Part shown: in pieces, positions 25,098 to 33,123 of the stretch
Layout of the letters: the number at the start of each line of letters is the position of its first letter
How positions within the stretch are numbered: position 1 is the first letter of the stretch
NCBI RefSeq assembly: GCF_007483665.1
Contig: NZ_VIQO01000011.1
Coordinates: 186,001 to 250,000, forward strand
From: Catellatospora sichuanensis
GTDB taxonomy: Bacteria > Actinomycetota > Actinomycetes > Mycobacteriales > Micromonosporaceae
Direction: 5' to 3'
Length of the DNA: 64,000 nucleotides
Position numbers and translations under genes: made by a program
Notes under the pieces: model-generated
What the model was told of the DNA's origin: nothing
Databases searched by the model: none
Seen by the model: only the letters and a program-made list of their open reading frames with translations

Positions 25098-26009
25098 GTG
25101 AGCATCCCCGCGGCTGTTACCCGTGCCCGCACCCAGGCCGTCCCGCCCACCCCGGTGAGCCTGCGGGACGTGCCGGCGGCCTCGATATCGGTGGCCGCCG
25201 GGCAGGCCGGGGTGGCGCAGCTGGAGGTCGCGACGAACGTGGGCACCGCCGCGCGCCTCGTCCGACGGGCCGCGGACGCCGGGGCCGCGCTGCTCGTCCT
25301 GCCGGAGCTGTTCCTCACCGGCTACCACCTCGCCCGGATCTCCGGGCAGCCGCAACAGCACACGCTGCGCCCCGACGACCCCCGCCTGGACGAGCTCGCC
25401 GCCGTCTGCGCTCAGACGCGCACAAGCGCCGTCGTCGGCGCACCGGCAACAGACCCCGAGCGCGGCACGCTGCACATCTCGGCGTTCGTCATCGGCCCCG
25501 ACGGCCGGCTCCGCGGACGGTACGACAAGCAGCACCTCGACGCCGCGGAACTGACCGCCGGGTTCGCTCCCGGCGCGACCGGATGCACGCTGACCCTCGG
25601 CGGGTGGCGGCTCGGGCTCGGCATCTGCTGGGACTCCAGCTTCCCGGAGCACGCGCGGGCCGCCGCGCTCGACGGCTGTCAGGCGTACCTCGTTCTGGCG
25701 CTGTTCGACCGCGGGGCCGGGGTGCGCAAGCGCGCCCTGCTGTGCCCGGCCCGCGCCTGGGACAACGCCGGCTACGTGGTCGCGGCCAACCACTGCGGCA
25801 GCACCGGTCCGTACGAAGGCTGCGGCGGCAGCGGCGGCTGGGCCCCCGACGGCACACTGCTCGCCGACGCCGGTCAAGACGATCCGGGGCTTGCCGTCGT
25901 GCCGTTGAAGCCAGCGGCCGTGGCCGAGGCCCGCCGGGGTGACCTGACGCTGGACGCCCCGTCGCTGGACGCCCGGCCCGGCCCCCGCGCGCTGGTCAGC
26001 CTCGACTGA
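25098..26009 (+). CDS. Carbon-nitrogen hydrolase (nitrilase superfamily amidase)
   Basis: 303 residues with the Glu-Lys-Cys triad of the superfamily: VLPELFLTGYHL (Glu), RYDKQHLD (Lys) and LGICWDSSFPE (Cys), plus the later KRALLCPARAWDNAGYVVAAN. TAACGT lies six bases before GTG 25098, so the transcript is probably leaderless. The first 30 residues precede the domain and are variable in such proteins. Substrates are small amides, nitriles or carbamoyl compounds; none can be picked from the sequence. It follows the broken transporter gene in the same direction. Confidence 0.85.
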   Translation: MSIPAAVTRARTQAVPPTPVSLRDVPAASISVAAGQAGVAQLEVATNVGTAARLVRRAADAGAALLVLPELFLTGYHLARISGQPQQHTLRPDDPRLDELAAVCAQTRTSAVVGAPATDPERGTLHISAFVIGPDGRLRGRYDKQHLDAAELTAGFAPGATGCTLTLGGWRLGLGICWDSSFPEHARAAALDGCQAYLVLALFDRGAGVRKRALLCPARAWDNAGYVVAANHCGSTGPYEGCGGSGGWAPDGTLLADAGQDDPGLAVVPLKPAAVAEARRGDLTLDAPSLDARPGPRALVSLD

Positions 26010-26024
26010 GGCGTGACCCGGCGG

Positions 26025-26270
26025 TCAGGCGCAGCCCGCCTCGACGGCCTGCGGGAAGGGCCGGGTGAGCGCCTGCTGCCAGGTCTCCTCCAGCGGCTGC
26101 GGCGGCACCACCGCCGACCAGAGCCCGTGCACCTGCGCTCCGCGCAGCACCTTGCCCTGGTAGCTGCCGGCGCCGAGGGCCACCGCTTTCATGCCGTTCG
26201 CGACCGCGTGCCGGATCGCCATTTTGGTGACGCCGAAGAACGAGCGTGCCGGCTTTCCCGACCGATCCAC
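26025..26270 (-). pseudogene. C-terminal remnant of a GNAT/FemAB-like acyltransferase
   Basis: An 81-codon frame ends in a segment (GVTKMAIRHAVANGMKAVAL, then GAGSYQGKVLRGAQ) that matches the C-terminal core of GNAT-fold acyltransferases of the peptidoglycan-type family (AIxxGxxxxxxGaxsYxxKxxRG). The N-terminal two thirds of such a protein is absent, and nothing upstream in any frame supplies it. It is probably a relic left by a deletion. Confidence 0.5.
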
Positions 26271-26505
26271 GTGATCTTATCGCAATGCCTGGTCGCGCCA
26301 CCGGGAGTCGCATATCAGACTCCTCAACACCCGCGCGGCATAAGTGAGAACACGAGGTCCCGTCTGGTGTTCACCGGGCGCCGAAAGGCCGTTCACATGA
26401 CGGAACACCGGTTCCCGAAAGAGCGCCGGCGAGTCGGCCGAGTTTGATCGCGGACGGGTCGGTGAGGTCCGGCATGGCCGGTTTCCGGCGCGGCGCCCGC
26501 GACGG

Positions 26506-27093
26506 CTACCGTGCGCCCGCGTGCCAGACCCGGGCCGTTCGCGGGTAGCCGATCACGGCGGCGACGCGGTCGGCGGTGGCCGTGCCCAGCTCACGTTCGG
26601 TGATCCACAGGCCCAGATCGAGCCCGGCAGTAAGCGCACCAGCGGTGATGCGGTCACCCGCGTCGACGACGCGTTCGGCCACGACGTCCACGCCGTAGGC
26701 ACGCAACTCGTCGTACGCACCGCTGTTGGTCGTCGCCGGACGGCCGGTCAGCACACCGGCGGCGGCCAGCAGCAGTCCCCCGGTGCACACCGACGCCATC
26801 CAGCGTGTCGAGGGTGCCAGCGCGGCCAGCCTGGCGGTAAGCCCGCCGCGCTGCGCCTGCGCCCAAGCGCCCTCCGGCGCCCGGTTGAGCCATCCGCCGC
26901 CGGGAACGATGACCCCGTCGGCCCGCCCCAGCACGGTGGGTACGTGCAGGCTGACGCCGCGCATGCTGGTCACCGAACCGGCTTGATCGGCGGTGACCAG
27001 CTCCACGGTCAATCCCGCCATGGACAACACCTCGAACGGCCCGAACACGTCGAGTTCGTCGAAGCCGTCGAAGACCACCATCTCGATTCGCAT
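26506..27093 (-). CDS. DJ-1/PfpI-family protein
   Basis: 195 residues from ATG 27093; a longer upstream frame has no support. MVVFDGFDELDVFGPFEVL is the start typical of the ThiJ/PfpI proteins related to GlxA and isonitrile hydratase. GVIVPGGGWL and the nucleophile elbow WMASVCTGGLLLAAAG (Cys) follow, with TNSGAYDELRAYGV near the site of the partner His/Asp. It diverges from a GlxA regulator that has the same fold, with only 41 bases before the first in-frame ATG of that gene, suggesting joint control. Confidence 0.82.
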   Translation of the reverse strand: MRIEMVVFDGFDELDVFGPFEVLSMAGLTVELVTADQAGSVTSMRGVSLHVPTVLGRADGVIVPGGGWLNRAPEGAWAQAQRGGLTARLAALAPSTRWMASVCTGGLLLAAAGVLTGRPATTNSGAYDELRAYGVDVVAERVVDAGDRITAGALTAGLDLGLWITERELGTATADRVAAVIGYPRTARVWHAGAR

Positions 27094-27134
27094 GTGGACC
27101 AGGATGTCGTCCCGTCCACACGACAGCGAGTGGC
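27094..27134. promoter_or_regulatory. Shared divergent control region with nested inverted repeats
   Basis: TGTCGT and ACGACA flank a 9-base spacer, and GTGGAC/GTCCAC form a second, overlapping dyad. Both lie between the divergent DJ-1 and GlxA genes and are likely bound by the AraC-type GlxA protein. Confidence 0.45.
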
Positions 27135-27146
27135 ATGCTTGCCGCC

Positions 27147-28091
27147 ATGCGTAAGAAAGCTGCCACGCATCACGTCGTCGTGCTCGCCATGCCGTCGGTG
27201 GTGGCCTTCGACCTGACCATCGCGACACACGTGTTCGGCCACGAGGGGCACGGCCGGTACGCCGTCACGATCTGCTCGCCGGAGCCGGGAGCCTCGGCCA
27301 CCACGACATCCGGCCTGTGCCTGAGCATCGAGGCGGGCCTCGACGCGATGGCCGACGCCGACACCGTCATCGTGCCGGGATTCGCCCGGGGGCCTGCACC
27401 GCGGCGGGCGCTGGACGCCCTGAATCTCGCCTACCGGCGCGGCGCGCGGATCGCATCGATCTGCACCGGCGCGTTCGCGTTGGCGCAGGCGGGCCTGCTC
27501 GACGGTCGGCGCGCGACGACCCACTGGTTTCACGCCGATGCGCTGGCCCGCGAGCACCCCCGGGTGAAGGTCGACGCGAACGCCCTGTACATCGACGAGG
27601 GCCAGGTGCTCACCAGCGCCGGGCTGGCCGCCGGCCTGGACCTGTGCCTCTACCTCATCGGATGCGACCATGGCCGGTCGGCGGCCGTACTCCGGGCGCG
27701 GCACATGGTCACCCCGCTGCACCGCGCCGGCGGCCAGGCGCAGTTCATCCCCTCGGACGCGTCCGCCGATGGCGGGGACCTCGCCCATGTCACCGCCTGG
27801 GCCTGCGCCAACCTGCACCTGCCCATCACCGTCGCGGATCTGGCCCGCAAGGGCATGCGGTCGTCCCGCACCCTGCATCGCGGTTTCCGGACGTCGTTCG
27901 GGATGAGTCCGCGGGCGTGGTTGATCCTGCAGCGCCTGCGCGCCGCCTGCACCATGCTGGAAAACCCGGACATCACCGTCGACGAGGTCGCCCGGCGTAG
28001 CGGACTGGGCACGGCCACGAACCTGCGGATGCACTTCCATCGGGCGTTCGCCACCACGCCCACCGACTACCGGCGGGCGTTCACGCCCTGA
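27147..28091 (+). CDS. GlxA-family transcriptional regulator (PfpI + AraC domains)
   Basis: About 314 residues from ATG 27147; ATG 27135 is an alternative four codons upstream. The N-terminal 190 residues are a PfpI-like domain (TVIVPGFARGP, IASICTGAFALAQAGLLDG, TTHWFHADALA). The C-terminal 100 residues are an AraC HTH: ITVADLARKGMRSSRTLHRGFRTSFGMSP, then ITVDEVARRSGLGTATNLRMHFHRAFATTPTDYRR. Such regulators usually sense amino-acid or amide-type metabolites and activate neighbouring genes. The divergent DJ-1 gene is the obvious target. Confidence 0.87.
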   Translation: MRKKAATHHVVVLAMPSVVAFDLTIATHVFGHEGHGRYAVTICSPEPGASATTTSGLCLSIEAGLDAMADADTVIVPGFARGPAPRRALDALNLAYRRGARIASICTGAFALAQAGLLDGRRATTHWFHADALAREHPRVKVDANALYIDEGQVLTSAGLAAGLDLCLYLIGCDHGRSAAVLRARHMVTPLHRAGGQAQFIPSDASADGGDLAHVTAWACANLHLPITVADLARKGMRSSRTLHRGFRTSFGMSPRAWLILQRLRAACTMLENPDITVDEVARRSGLGTATNLRMHFHRAFATTPTDYRRAFTP

Positions 28092-28121
28092 CGGCACCGG
28101 CGCGGATTTCGCGACAAGGCC

Positions 28122-28646
28122 TCATGCGACGGCTTCGGCGCGGACCGCGGTCCGCCTGAAGAACGGCGCGACCGTACGGACGATGAAGACGCCACTCACG
28201 ACGGTCAGCGTCAGGGCGACCGGCATGACGTGCTCCGCCTGCCATTCGAAATCGCCCGCTGTGATCTGCTGCTGAGTGAAGCCGAACAAGTCCCCCGGAA
28301 GCAACGACGCCGGGTACCACAGCGGGGCATACCGGTACGGCACCGGCACTCCGCCGTCGAGCACCCAGTAGCCCGCGACGTCGTAGATCAACCAGCTGTC
28401 CACCACGACCGCCACATCGACCGCCACCAGCGCACCGAGCAGCAGCGACGCGGCCCCGACGCCGCGGTGCCCGGCCCGCAGCAACGCGAGCCCGCCGACG
28501 GCGACCAGGCCGAGGACCAGCGCCCAGGTTGCCGCGGTCGCCAATTCGAGCAAAAGGTATTCGGGGCGCAGGCCGTGCGCGAGCACGACCGCGAAGATCG
28601 CGGCGATGAGCCACAGGAAGGCAAGCCGCACGATCATGGTCCTCAT
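28122..28646 (-). CDS. Small membrane protein, function unknown
   Basis: 174 residues with four hydrophobic segments (LAFLWLIAAIFAVVLAHGL, ATWALVLGLVAVGGLALL, ASLLLGALVAVDVAVVV, VALTLTVVSGVFIV). An outside loop contains YDVAGYWVLDGGVPVPYRYAPLWYP. No family is recognised. It lies 49 bases downstream of another minus-strand envelope gene, and the two may be co-transcribed. Confidence 0.6.
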   Translation of the reverse strand: MRTMIVRLAFLWLIAAIFAVVLAHGLRPEYLLLELATAATWALVLGLVAVGGLALLRAGHRGVGAASLLLGALVAVDVAVVVDSWLIYDVAGYWVLDGGVPVPYRYAPLWYPASLLPGDLFGFTQQQITAGDFEWQAEHVMPVALTLTVVSGVFIVRTVAPFFRRTAVRAEAVA

Positions 28647-28695
28647 GAGGCGACGGTACGGTCATCGCCGTCGACCCGCCAGACCTGTCGACAGG

Positions 28696-29295
28696 TCAGC
28701 GCCGGTAGCACCGCCAGGCGTACGCGTCGTCCGGATCGGCAGTCTGGGCATACGCACCCTTGCCATAGGTGTCGGCGCAGGCGACGTCCATGTCGACGAT
28801 TCTCACGAACAGCAGCAGCTTGACGCATTGCCAGCGGCCGTCTGCGCGCGGCCCCGCCAGGGCGCCGTTCCCATGATCTACGCAGTACTCTTCCGCCAGA
28901 TCTGCCACACCGGCCTTTCCGGACGGACCGAGCAGCACCGGACCGGGAGTCCGCGACGCGCTTGCCGGACGCGTGGGCGTGGGCCGCGGTGCGGCGAGGG
29001 TGGGCTCGGGCTCCGGCGCGGTGGTAGGCGGGGCGGAAGGCAGCACCGAGCCGACGGTCGGCTCCGCCGCACCCATCGACCAGCGGCTGTCCGGCACCGT
29101 GTCGGACGGCCGCGACGACGGCGAGGAGTCGTCGTCTCCGCCGGAGAACAACGGCTGGATGCAGAGCAGCAGACCCAACGTCGTAGCGGCGAACAACCAC
29201 CACCGTCGACGGCGGATACGTCGCCGCTCACGATCCGGTTGCAGCGCGGATCCGTCCAGGTGCCCTTCGTCGGCTGCGGTCACCCGATCTGCCAC
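28696..29295 (-). CDS. Single-pass membrane-anchored protein with Pro-rich stalk
   Basis: 199 residues from GTG 29295. A basic cytoplasmic N-terminus (RERRRIRRRRWW) precedes one membrane segment (LFAATTLGLLLCIQPLFSGG). A Ser/Pro/Thr-rich stalk (residues 55-115) leads to a small outside domain with four cysteines (EEYCVDHGNG, WQCVKLLLF, VACADTYGKG, WRCYRR). The arrangement suggests a disulfide-bonded cell-surface sensor or binding module. No known function. Confidence 0.6.
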   Translation of the reverse strand: MADRVTAADEGHLDGSALQPDRERRRIRRRRWWLFAATTLGLLLCIQPLFSGGDDDSSPSSRPSDTVPDSRWSMGAAEPTVGSVLPSAPPTTAPEPEPTLAAPRPTPTRPASASRTPGPVLLGPSGKAGVADLAEEYCVDHGNGALAGPRADGRWQCVKLLLFVRIVDMDVACADTYGKGAYAQTADPDDAYAWRCYRR

Positions 29296-29419
29296 GTGCT
29301 CCGTCCTCCTCGCAACGCTGCGACGCCTGGCCGTACGACCCCATGACGCCCGCCTGAGGCCTGCGTGAAGCGTCAGGTCCGTGGCACGGAGGCGTCACTT
29401 TCCTTCATCAGGTTCGTGA

Positions 29420-29590
29420 TCAACGCACATAATGGGCAACTGCTCGCCTCTGCGCAACCTGGGCCACCACTCGGTCGAGCCACAGCACCTCGTGCAGCAC
29501 CCGCGAACCGGCCGGCCTCATCGGCGATGCGGTAGTGCTCCAGCAGCGTCGAGATCGTCTCGCCGAGAGGAATCGGACCGCGAACCGTCC
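29420..29590 (-). pseudogene. Possible frameshifted relic of a small gene
   Basis: On the minus strand one frame reads GPIPLGETISTLLEHYRIADEAGRF and another continues with VLHEVLWLDRVVAQVAQRRA before a TGA at 29420. Joined, they look like the end of one small helical protein broken by a frameshift near 29500. No ribosome-binding site or full start is present. The rest of the 29296-29679 gap shows only an AT-rich stretch at 29600-29622, probably the promoter of the plus-strand genes that follow. Confidence 0.3.
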
Positions 29591-29679
29591 GCGGTGACCG
29601 TATAAGATCATAGATATATCGTCGTGGTCCGGCCGCATGGTGTACTCACCGACGGCCGTGACCGTCAAGGAGGTGTCGG

Positions 29680-29781
29680 ATGGTCCCCCAGCCCATCGCC
29701 GGGCGGGCGCGGCCCGCACCGCGGGTCACGCTGACCGACATCTCCGCCGACGAGCGCCACCTGCCCGCCCTCGACGGTTGA
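29680..29781 (+). CDS. Small ORF (33 aa) upstream of the FAD oxidase
   Basis: AAGGAGG stands six bases before ATG 29680, one of the best ribosome-binding sites in the window. The product starts MVPQPIAGRARPAPR and ends ADERHLPALDG. It ends seven bases before the start of the oxidase gene, so it may couple or tune translation of that gene. It could also be a remnant of a longer gene. No similarity recognised. Confidence 0.4.
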   Translation: MVPQPIAGRARPAPRVTLTDISADERHLPALDG

Positions 29782-29788
29782 CGCCGCC

Positions 29789-31159
29789 ATGACCGGTTCC
29801 GTCGATCTGACGTCCCTGGTGGCCGCGCTGCCCGCCGGCTGCGTCATCGTGGACCCGGACCGCATGGACACGTACCGGTGGGACCGCGCCAATGATCCTC
29901 ACGCAGGTGTACCTCTCGCGGTCGTCCGAGCCGCATCCACCGAGGACGTGCAGGCCGCGGTCAGGTTCGCGGCCGCACACCGCATCGCCGTGGTGCCGCG
30001 CGGTGCCGGATCGGGCCTGTCCGGCGGATCCTCGGCCGTGGACGGATGCCTGGTCGTTTCGACCGAACTCATGCGCAAGATCACCGTCGACCCGACGTCC
30101 CGCACCGCCGTCGTGGAGCCGGGTCTGTTCAACGCCGAGGTCAAGGCCGCGGCCGCCGAGCACGGGCTGTGGTATCCACCCGACCCGTCCTCGTACGAGT
30201 TCTGCTCGATCGGCGGCAACGTCGCCACCAACGCCGGTGGCCTGTGCTGCGTCAAGTACGGCGTGACGAGCGACTACGTCCTGGGACTCACGGTCGTGCT
30301 CGCCGACGGCACCGCAGTCGAACTGGGCGGCCCACGGCTCAAGGACGTCGCCGGGCTGTCGCTGACCAAGTTGTTCATCGGCAGCGAGGGAACGCTCGGC
30401 ATCATCACCCGAATCGTGCTGCGCCTCATCCCGGCCCAGCGGCCGCGGGCCACCCTGGTCGCCACCTTCACCTCCCTCGACGACGCGACGCGCACCGTCC
30501 TGGACGTCACCCGCGGCATGCGCCCGTCCATGCTCGAGTTCATGGACCGAACGTCGATCAACGCCGTCGAAGACCTCACCAGGATGGGCCTTGATCGCAA
30601 TGCCGAGGCCATGCTCGTCATCCAGTCCGACGAGCCTGCACCGCACGCGGCCGCGGAGATCGGCCAGATCAGCGATTTCTGCCAGGCCAACCACGCCGTC
30701 GAGGTGTTCTCCACCGACGACCAGGAGACCGGCGAGGCGTTTACGGTGGCCCGGCGCATGGCGATACCGGCGGTCGAGAAAAAGGGCTCGCTGCTGCTGG
30801 AGGACGTCGGCGTCCCGGTGCCCGAACTCGGCGCGCTGGTGCGCGGCATAGCGGCGATCTCCCGGGCCCACGACGTCACGATCGCCGTCATCGCGCACGC
30901 CGGTGACGGCAACACGCACCCGCTGATCGTGTTCGACCCCATGGACGCCGATCAGTCGGCGCGCGCCCATCGGGCCTACGCGGAGGTGATGGACCTCGCC
31001 ATCGCCTTGGGCGGCACGATCACCGGCGAACACGGCGTCGGCCGCCTCAAGAAGGCCTGGCTACCCGGCTACCTCGGTCAGGATGCCCTCGAACTCAACC
31101 GACGGGTCAAGAACGCACTCGACCCGCTGGGAATCCTGAACCCAGGCGCCATCTTCTGA
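29789..31159 (+). CDS. FAD-linked oxidase, GlcD/D-lactate dehydrogenase type
   Basis: 456 residues. The FAD_binding_4 (PCMH) domain spans about 35-215, with VVPRGAGSGLSGGSSAVDG for the pyrophosphate, and NVATNAGGLCCVKYGVTSDYVLG and KLFIGSEGTLGIITRIVLRLIP as the flavin loops. The FAD-oxidase C domain follows, with HAGDGNTHPLIVFDP and GGTITGEHGVGRLKKAWLP, the signatures of glycolate oxidase GlcD and cytochrome-type D-lactate dehydrogenase. It probably oxidises a 2-hydroxy acid. No GlcE or GlcF partner lies beside it, so a single-subunit D-lactate or D-2-hydroxy-acid dehydrogenase is more likely than a full glycolate oxidase. Confidence 0.88.
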   Translation: MTGSVDLTSLVAALPAGCVIVDPDRMDTYRWDRANDPHAGVPLAVVRAASTEDVQAAVRFAAAHRIAVVPRGAGSGLSGGSSAVDGCLVVSTELMRKITVDPTSRTAVVEPGLFNAEVKAAAAEHGLWYPPDPSSYEFCSIGGNVATNAGGLCCVKYGVTSDYVLGLTVVLADGTAVELGGPRLKDVAGLSLTKLFIGSEGTLGIITRIVLRLIPAQRPRATLVATFTSLDDATRTVLDVTRGMRPSMLEFMDRTSINAVEDLTRMGLDRNAEAMLVIQSDEPAPHAAAEIGQISDFCQANHAVEVFSTDDQETGEAFTVARRMAIPAVEKKGSLLLEDVGVPVPELGALVRGIAAISRAHDVTIAVIAHAGDGNTHPLIVFDPMDADQSARAHRAYAEVMDLAIALGGTITGEHGVGRLKKAWLPGYLGQDALELNRRVKNALDPLGILNPGAIF

Positions 31160-31241
31160 TCGCCAGAGCCGCGCGAGCTCGCGAAATGCGGTGAAACCGC
31201 GGTGTAGGCGCGGTGGAACCGGCGCGGTGGAAGCTGTTTCT

Positions 31242-31261
31242 CGACCGGTTGACGCCGGTCG
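31242..31261 (+). promoter_or_regulatory. Inverted repeat in front of the DrrA-type gene
   Basis: CGACCGG-TTGACG-CCGGTCG has perfect 7-bp arms around a TTGACG that could be a -35 element. It ends 13 bases before ATG 31275. A cluster of GCGGTG repeats precedes it (31189-31230). Confidence 0.4.
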
Positions 31262-31274
31262 TGAAGGAGCGAAC

Positions 31275-32273
31275 ATGAAGCACATTCCCGCGGTCCACGC
31301 GGAGGGCCTGGTGAAGTCCTTCGGTGACTTCCGTGCCGTCGACGGGGTCGACCTGCACGTCGACCAGGGTGAGATCTACGGCGTGCTCGGCCCCAATGGC
31401 GCCGGCAAGACCACCATGCTCAAGATGCTGGCCACCCTCCTGCCCATCGACGGGGGCCGGGCCGAGATCTTCGGCGTGGACGTGCGCCGCGACCCGCACC
31501 GCACCAGGCAGCTGCTCGGTGTCACCGGCCAGTACGCGTCCGTGGACGAGAACCTGACCGCGAACGAGAATCTGTGGTTGTTCGGCCGCCTGCAGGGGGT
31601 GTCCAGCCGGACGTCGCGCGCCACGGCGGCCCAGTTGCTGGAGCAGTTCGGCCTGCAGGAGGCGGCGAACAAGCCGATCTCGCAGTTCAGCGGCGGTATG
31701 CGGCGGCGCCTCGACCTGGCCGCCAGCTTGATCACCCGCCCGCCGCTGATCTTCCTGGACGAGCCGACCACGGGACTGGACCCGCGTACCCGTGGACAGA
31801 TGTGGGACACCATCCGCGAGCTGGTCGCGGGCGGCTGCACGGTGCTGCTGACCACGCAGTACCTGGACGAGGCCGACCAGCTCGCCGACCGGATCGCGGT
31901 CATCGACCGCGGCCGCAAGGTCGCCGAGGGCACCCCCGACGAGCTCAAGGCGTCGGTGGGCAACTCGACGCTGCGGCTGCGGCTGACCGACGGCGCCGAC
32001 CAGGCGGTCGCGGCCGAGGTCGTGCGGCGCCTGCTCGGTGAGGATCCGGTGCTCAGCCCGGAGTCGGGGCGGATGAACGTGGCCCTGGCCACCGCGGACC
32101 GGGCCGCGGACGTGCTCATCAGCCTGCGCGAGGCGGGCATCGGCATCACCTCGGTGAGTGTCGACGCGCCGACCCTCGACGAGGTGTTCCTGGCTCTCAC
32201 CGGGCACGACACCGGCGACAGCTCCGACCCGTCCGCGGCCGCGGACAAGCGCCAGCTAGAGGTGGCCCGATGA
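31275..32273 (+). CDS. ABC exporter ATP-binding protein, DrrA-like
   Basis: 332 residues from ATG 31275 behind GAAGGAGCG. Walker A GPNGAGKTT, signature QFSGGMRRRLDLA, Walker B LIFLDEPTTGLDPRT and the H-loop-like TTQYLDEADQLADRIAVID are complete. The DrrA-type C-terminal domain (about residues 235-310), ending APTLDEVFLALTGHD, is present. DrrA-like ATPases drive export of hydrophobic antibiotics with a DrrB permease, encoded next with a four-base overlap. The substrate is unknown. Confidence 0.9.
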   Translation: MKHIPAVHAEGLVKSFGDFRAVDGVDLHVDQGEIYGVLGPNGAGKTTMLKMLATLLPIDGGRAEIFGVDVRRDPHRTRQLLGVTGQYASVDENLTANENLWLFGRLQGVSSRTSRATAAQLLEQFGLQEAANKPISQFSGGMRRRLDLAASLITRPPLIFLDEPTTGLDPRTRGQMWDTIRELVAGGCTVLLTTQYLDEADQLADRIAVIDRGRKVAEGTPDELKASVGNSTLRLRLTDGADQAVAAEVVRRLLGEDPVLSPESGRMNVALATADRAADVLISLREAGIGITSVSVDAPTLDEVFLALTGHDTGDSSDPSAAADKRQLEVAR

Positions 32274-33121
32274 CCCTGCAGATGACCCAGCCGGCCCCGG
32301 CGGCGACGCCGCGGCGGCTGACCCCGGGAGACGTCGCCGCCCGTACGACGTCGCACAACAGCCTGCGCGAGACGCTGAGCCAGACGATGTCGATGGCGTG
32401 GCGGGCGACCAAGAAGATGCGCCGCAACCCGGAGCAGTTCTTCGATGTCACCATCCAGCCGCTGCTGTTCACGGCGATGTTCGCGTACCTGCTCGGGGGT
32501 GGCCTGTCCGGCAGCGTGGAGGCCTACCTGCCGCTGGTGATCCCGGGCATCCTGGCGCAGACCGCTTTGACGGCCTGCATGGCCACCGGCGTGCAGCTGC
32601 GCGAGGACATGGAGAAGGGGGTGTTCGACCGGTTCAAGTCGTTGCCGATGGCCCGGATCGCGCCGCTGGCCGGTCCCATGATCGCTGACCTGCTGCGGTA
32701 CGCGATCGCCTCGACGCTGACCTTCGTCACCGGTATCGCGATGGGCTACCGCCCCGGTGGCGGGGTGGCCGGTGTGGCGATGGCGATCGTGCTCACGATG
32801 ATCGCCGGTTGGTCACTGGCCTGGGTGTTCACCTGGGTCGGCACGCTGGCCCGCAGCGCGCAGAGCGTCCAGGGCATCTCCATGATGATCATGTTTCCGT
32901 TGACGTTCATGTCCAACGCGCTGGTCCCGGTCGAGACCCTGCCCGGCTGGCTCGCCGCGTTCGTGAAGGTCAACCCGGTGTCATACATCGTCACCGCGAC
33001 CCGCGACCTGGCCAACGACGGCCAGATCACCGGGCACGTCGGCTGGGCGCTGGTGGCCTGTGCGGCCGTCATCGCCATCTTCGCGCCGCTGTCGGTACGC
33101 AGCTACAAGCGCCACCTATGA
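32270..33121 (+). CDS. ABC-2 exporter permease, DrrB-like
   Basis: 283 residues with about six membrane segments (PLLFTAMFAYLLGGGLSG, ATGVQLREDMEKGVFDRFKS cytoplasmic loop, LTFVTGIAMGY, VLTMIAGWSLAWVFTWVG, MMIMFPLTFMSNALVP). The EKGxFDRFKSLPM loop and FMSNAxVP are typical of DrrB/ABC-2 permeases. Its ATG overlaps the ATPase stop (ATGA). The gene ends two bases before the convergent end of the SARP regulator, which is a candidate controller of this exporter. Confidence 0.9.
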   Translation: MTLQMTQPAPAATPRRLTPGDVAARTTSHNSLRETLSQTMSMAWRATKKMRRNPEQFFDVTIQPLLFTAMFAYLLGGGLSGSVEAYLPLVIPGILAQTALTACMATGVQLREDMEKGVFDRFKSLPMARIAPLAGPMIADLLRYAIASTLTFVTGIAMGYRPGGGVAGVAMAIVLTMIAGWSLAWVFTWVGTLARSAQSVQGISMMIMFPLTFMSNALVPVETLPGWLAAFVKVNPVSYIVTATRDLANDGQITGHVGWALVACAAVIAIFAPLSVRSYKRHL

Positions 33122-33123
33122 GG

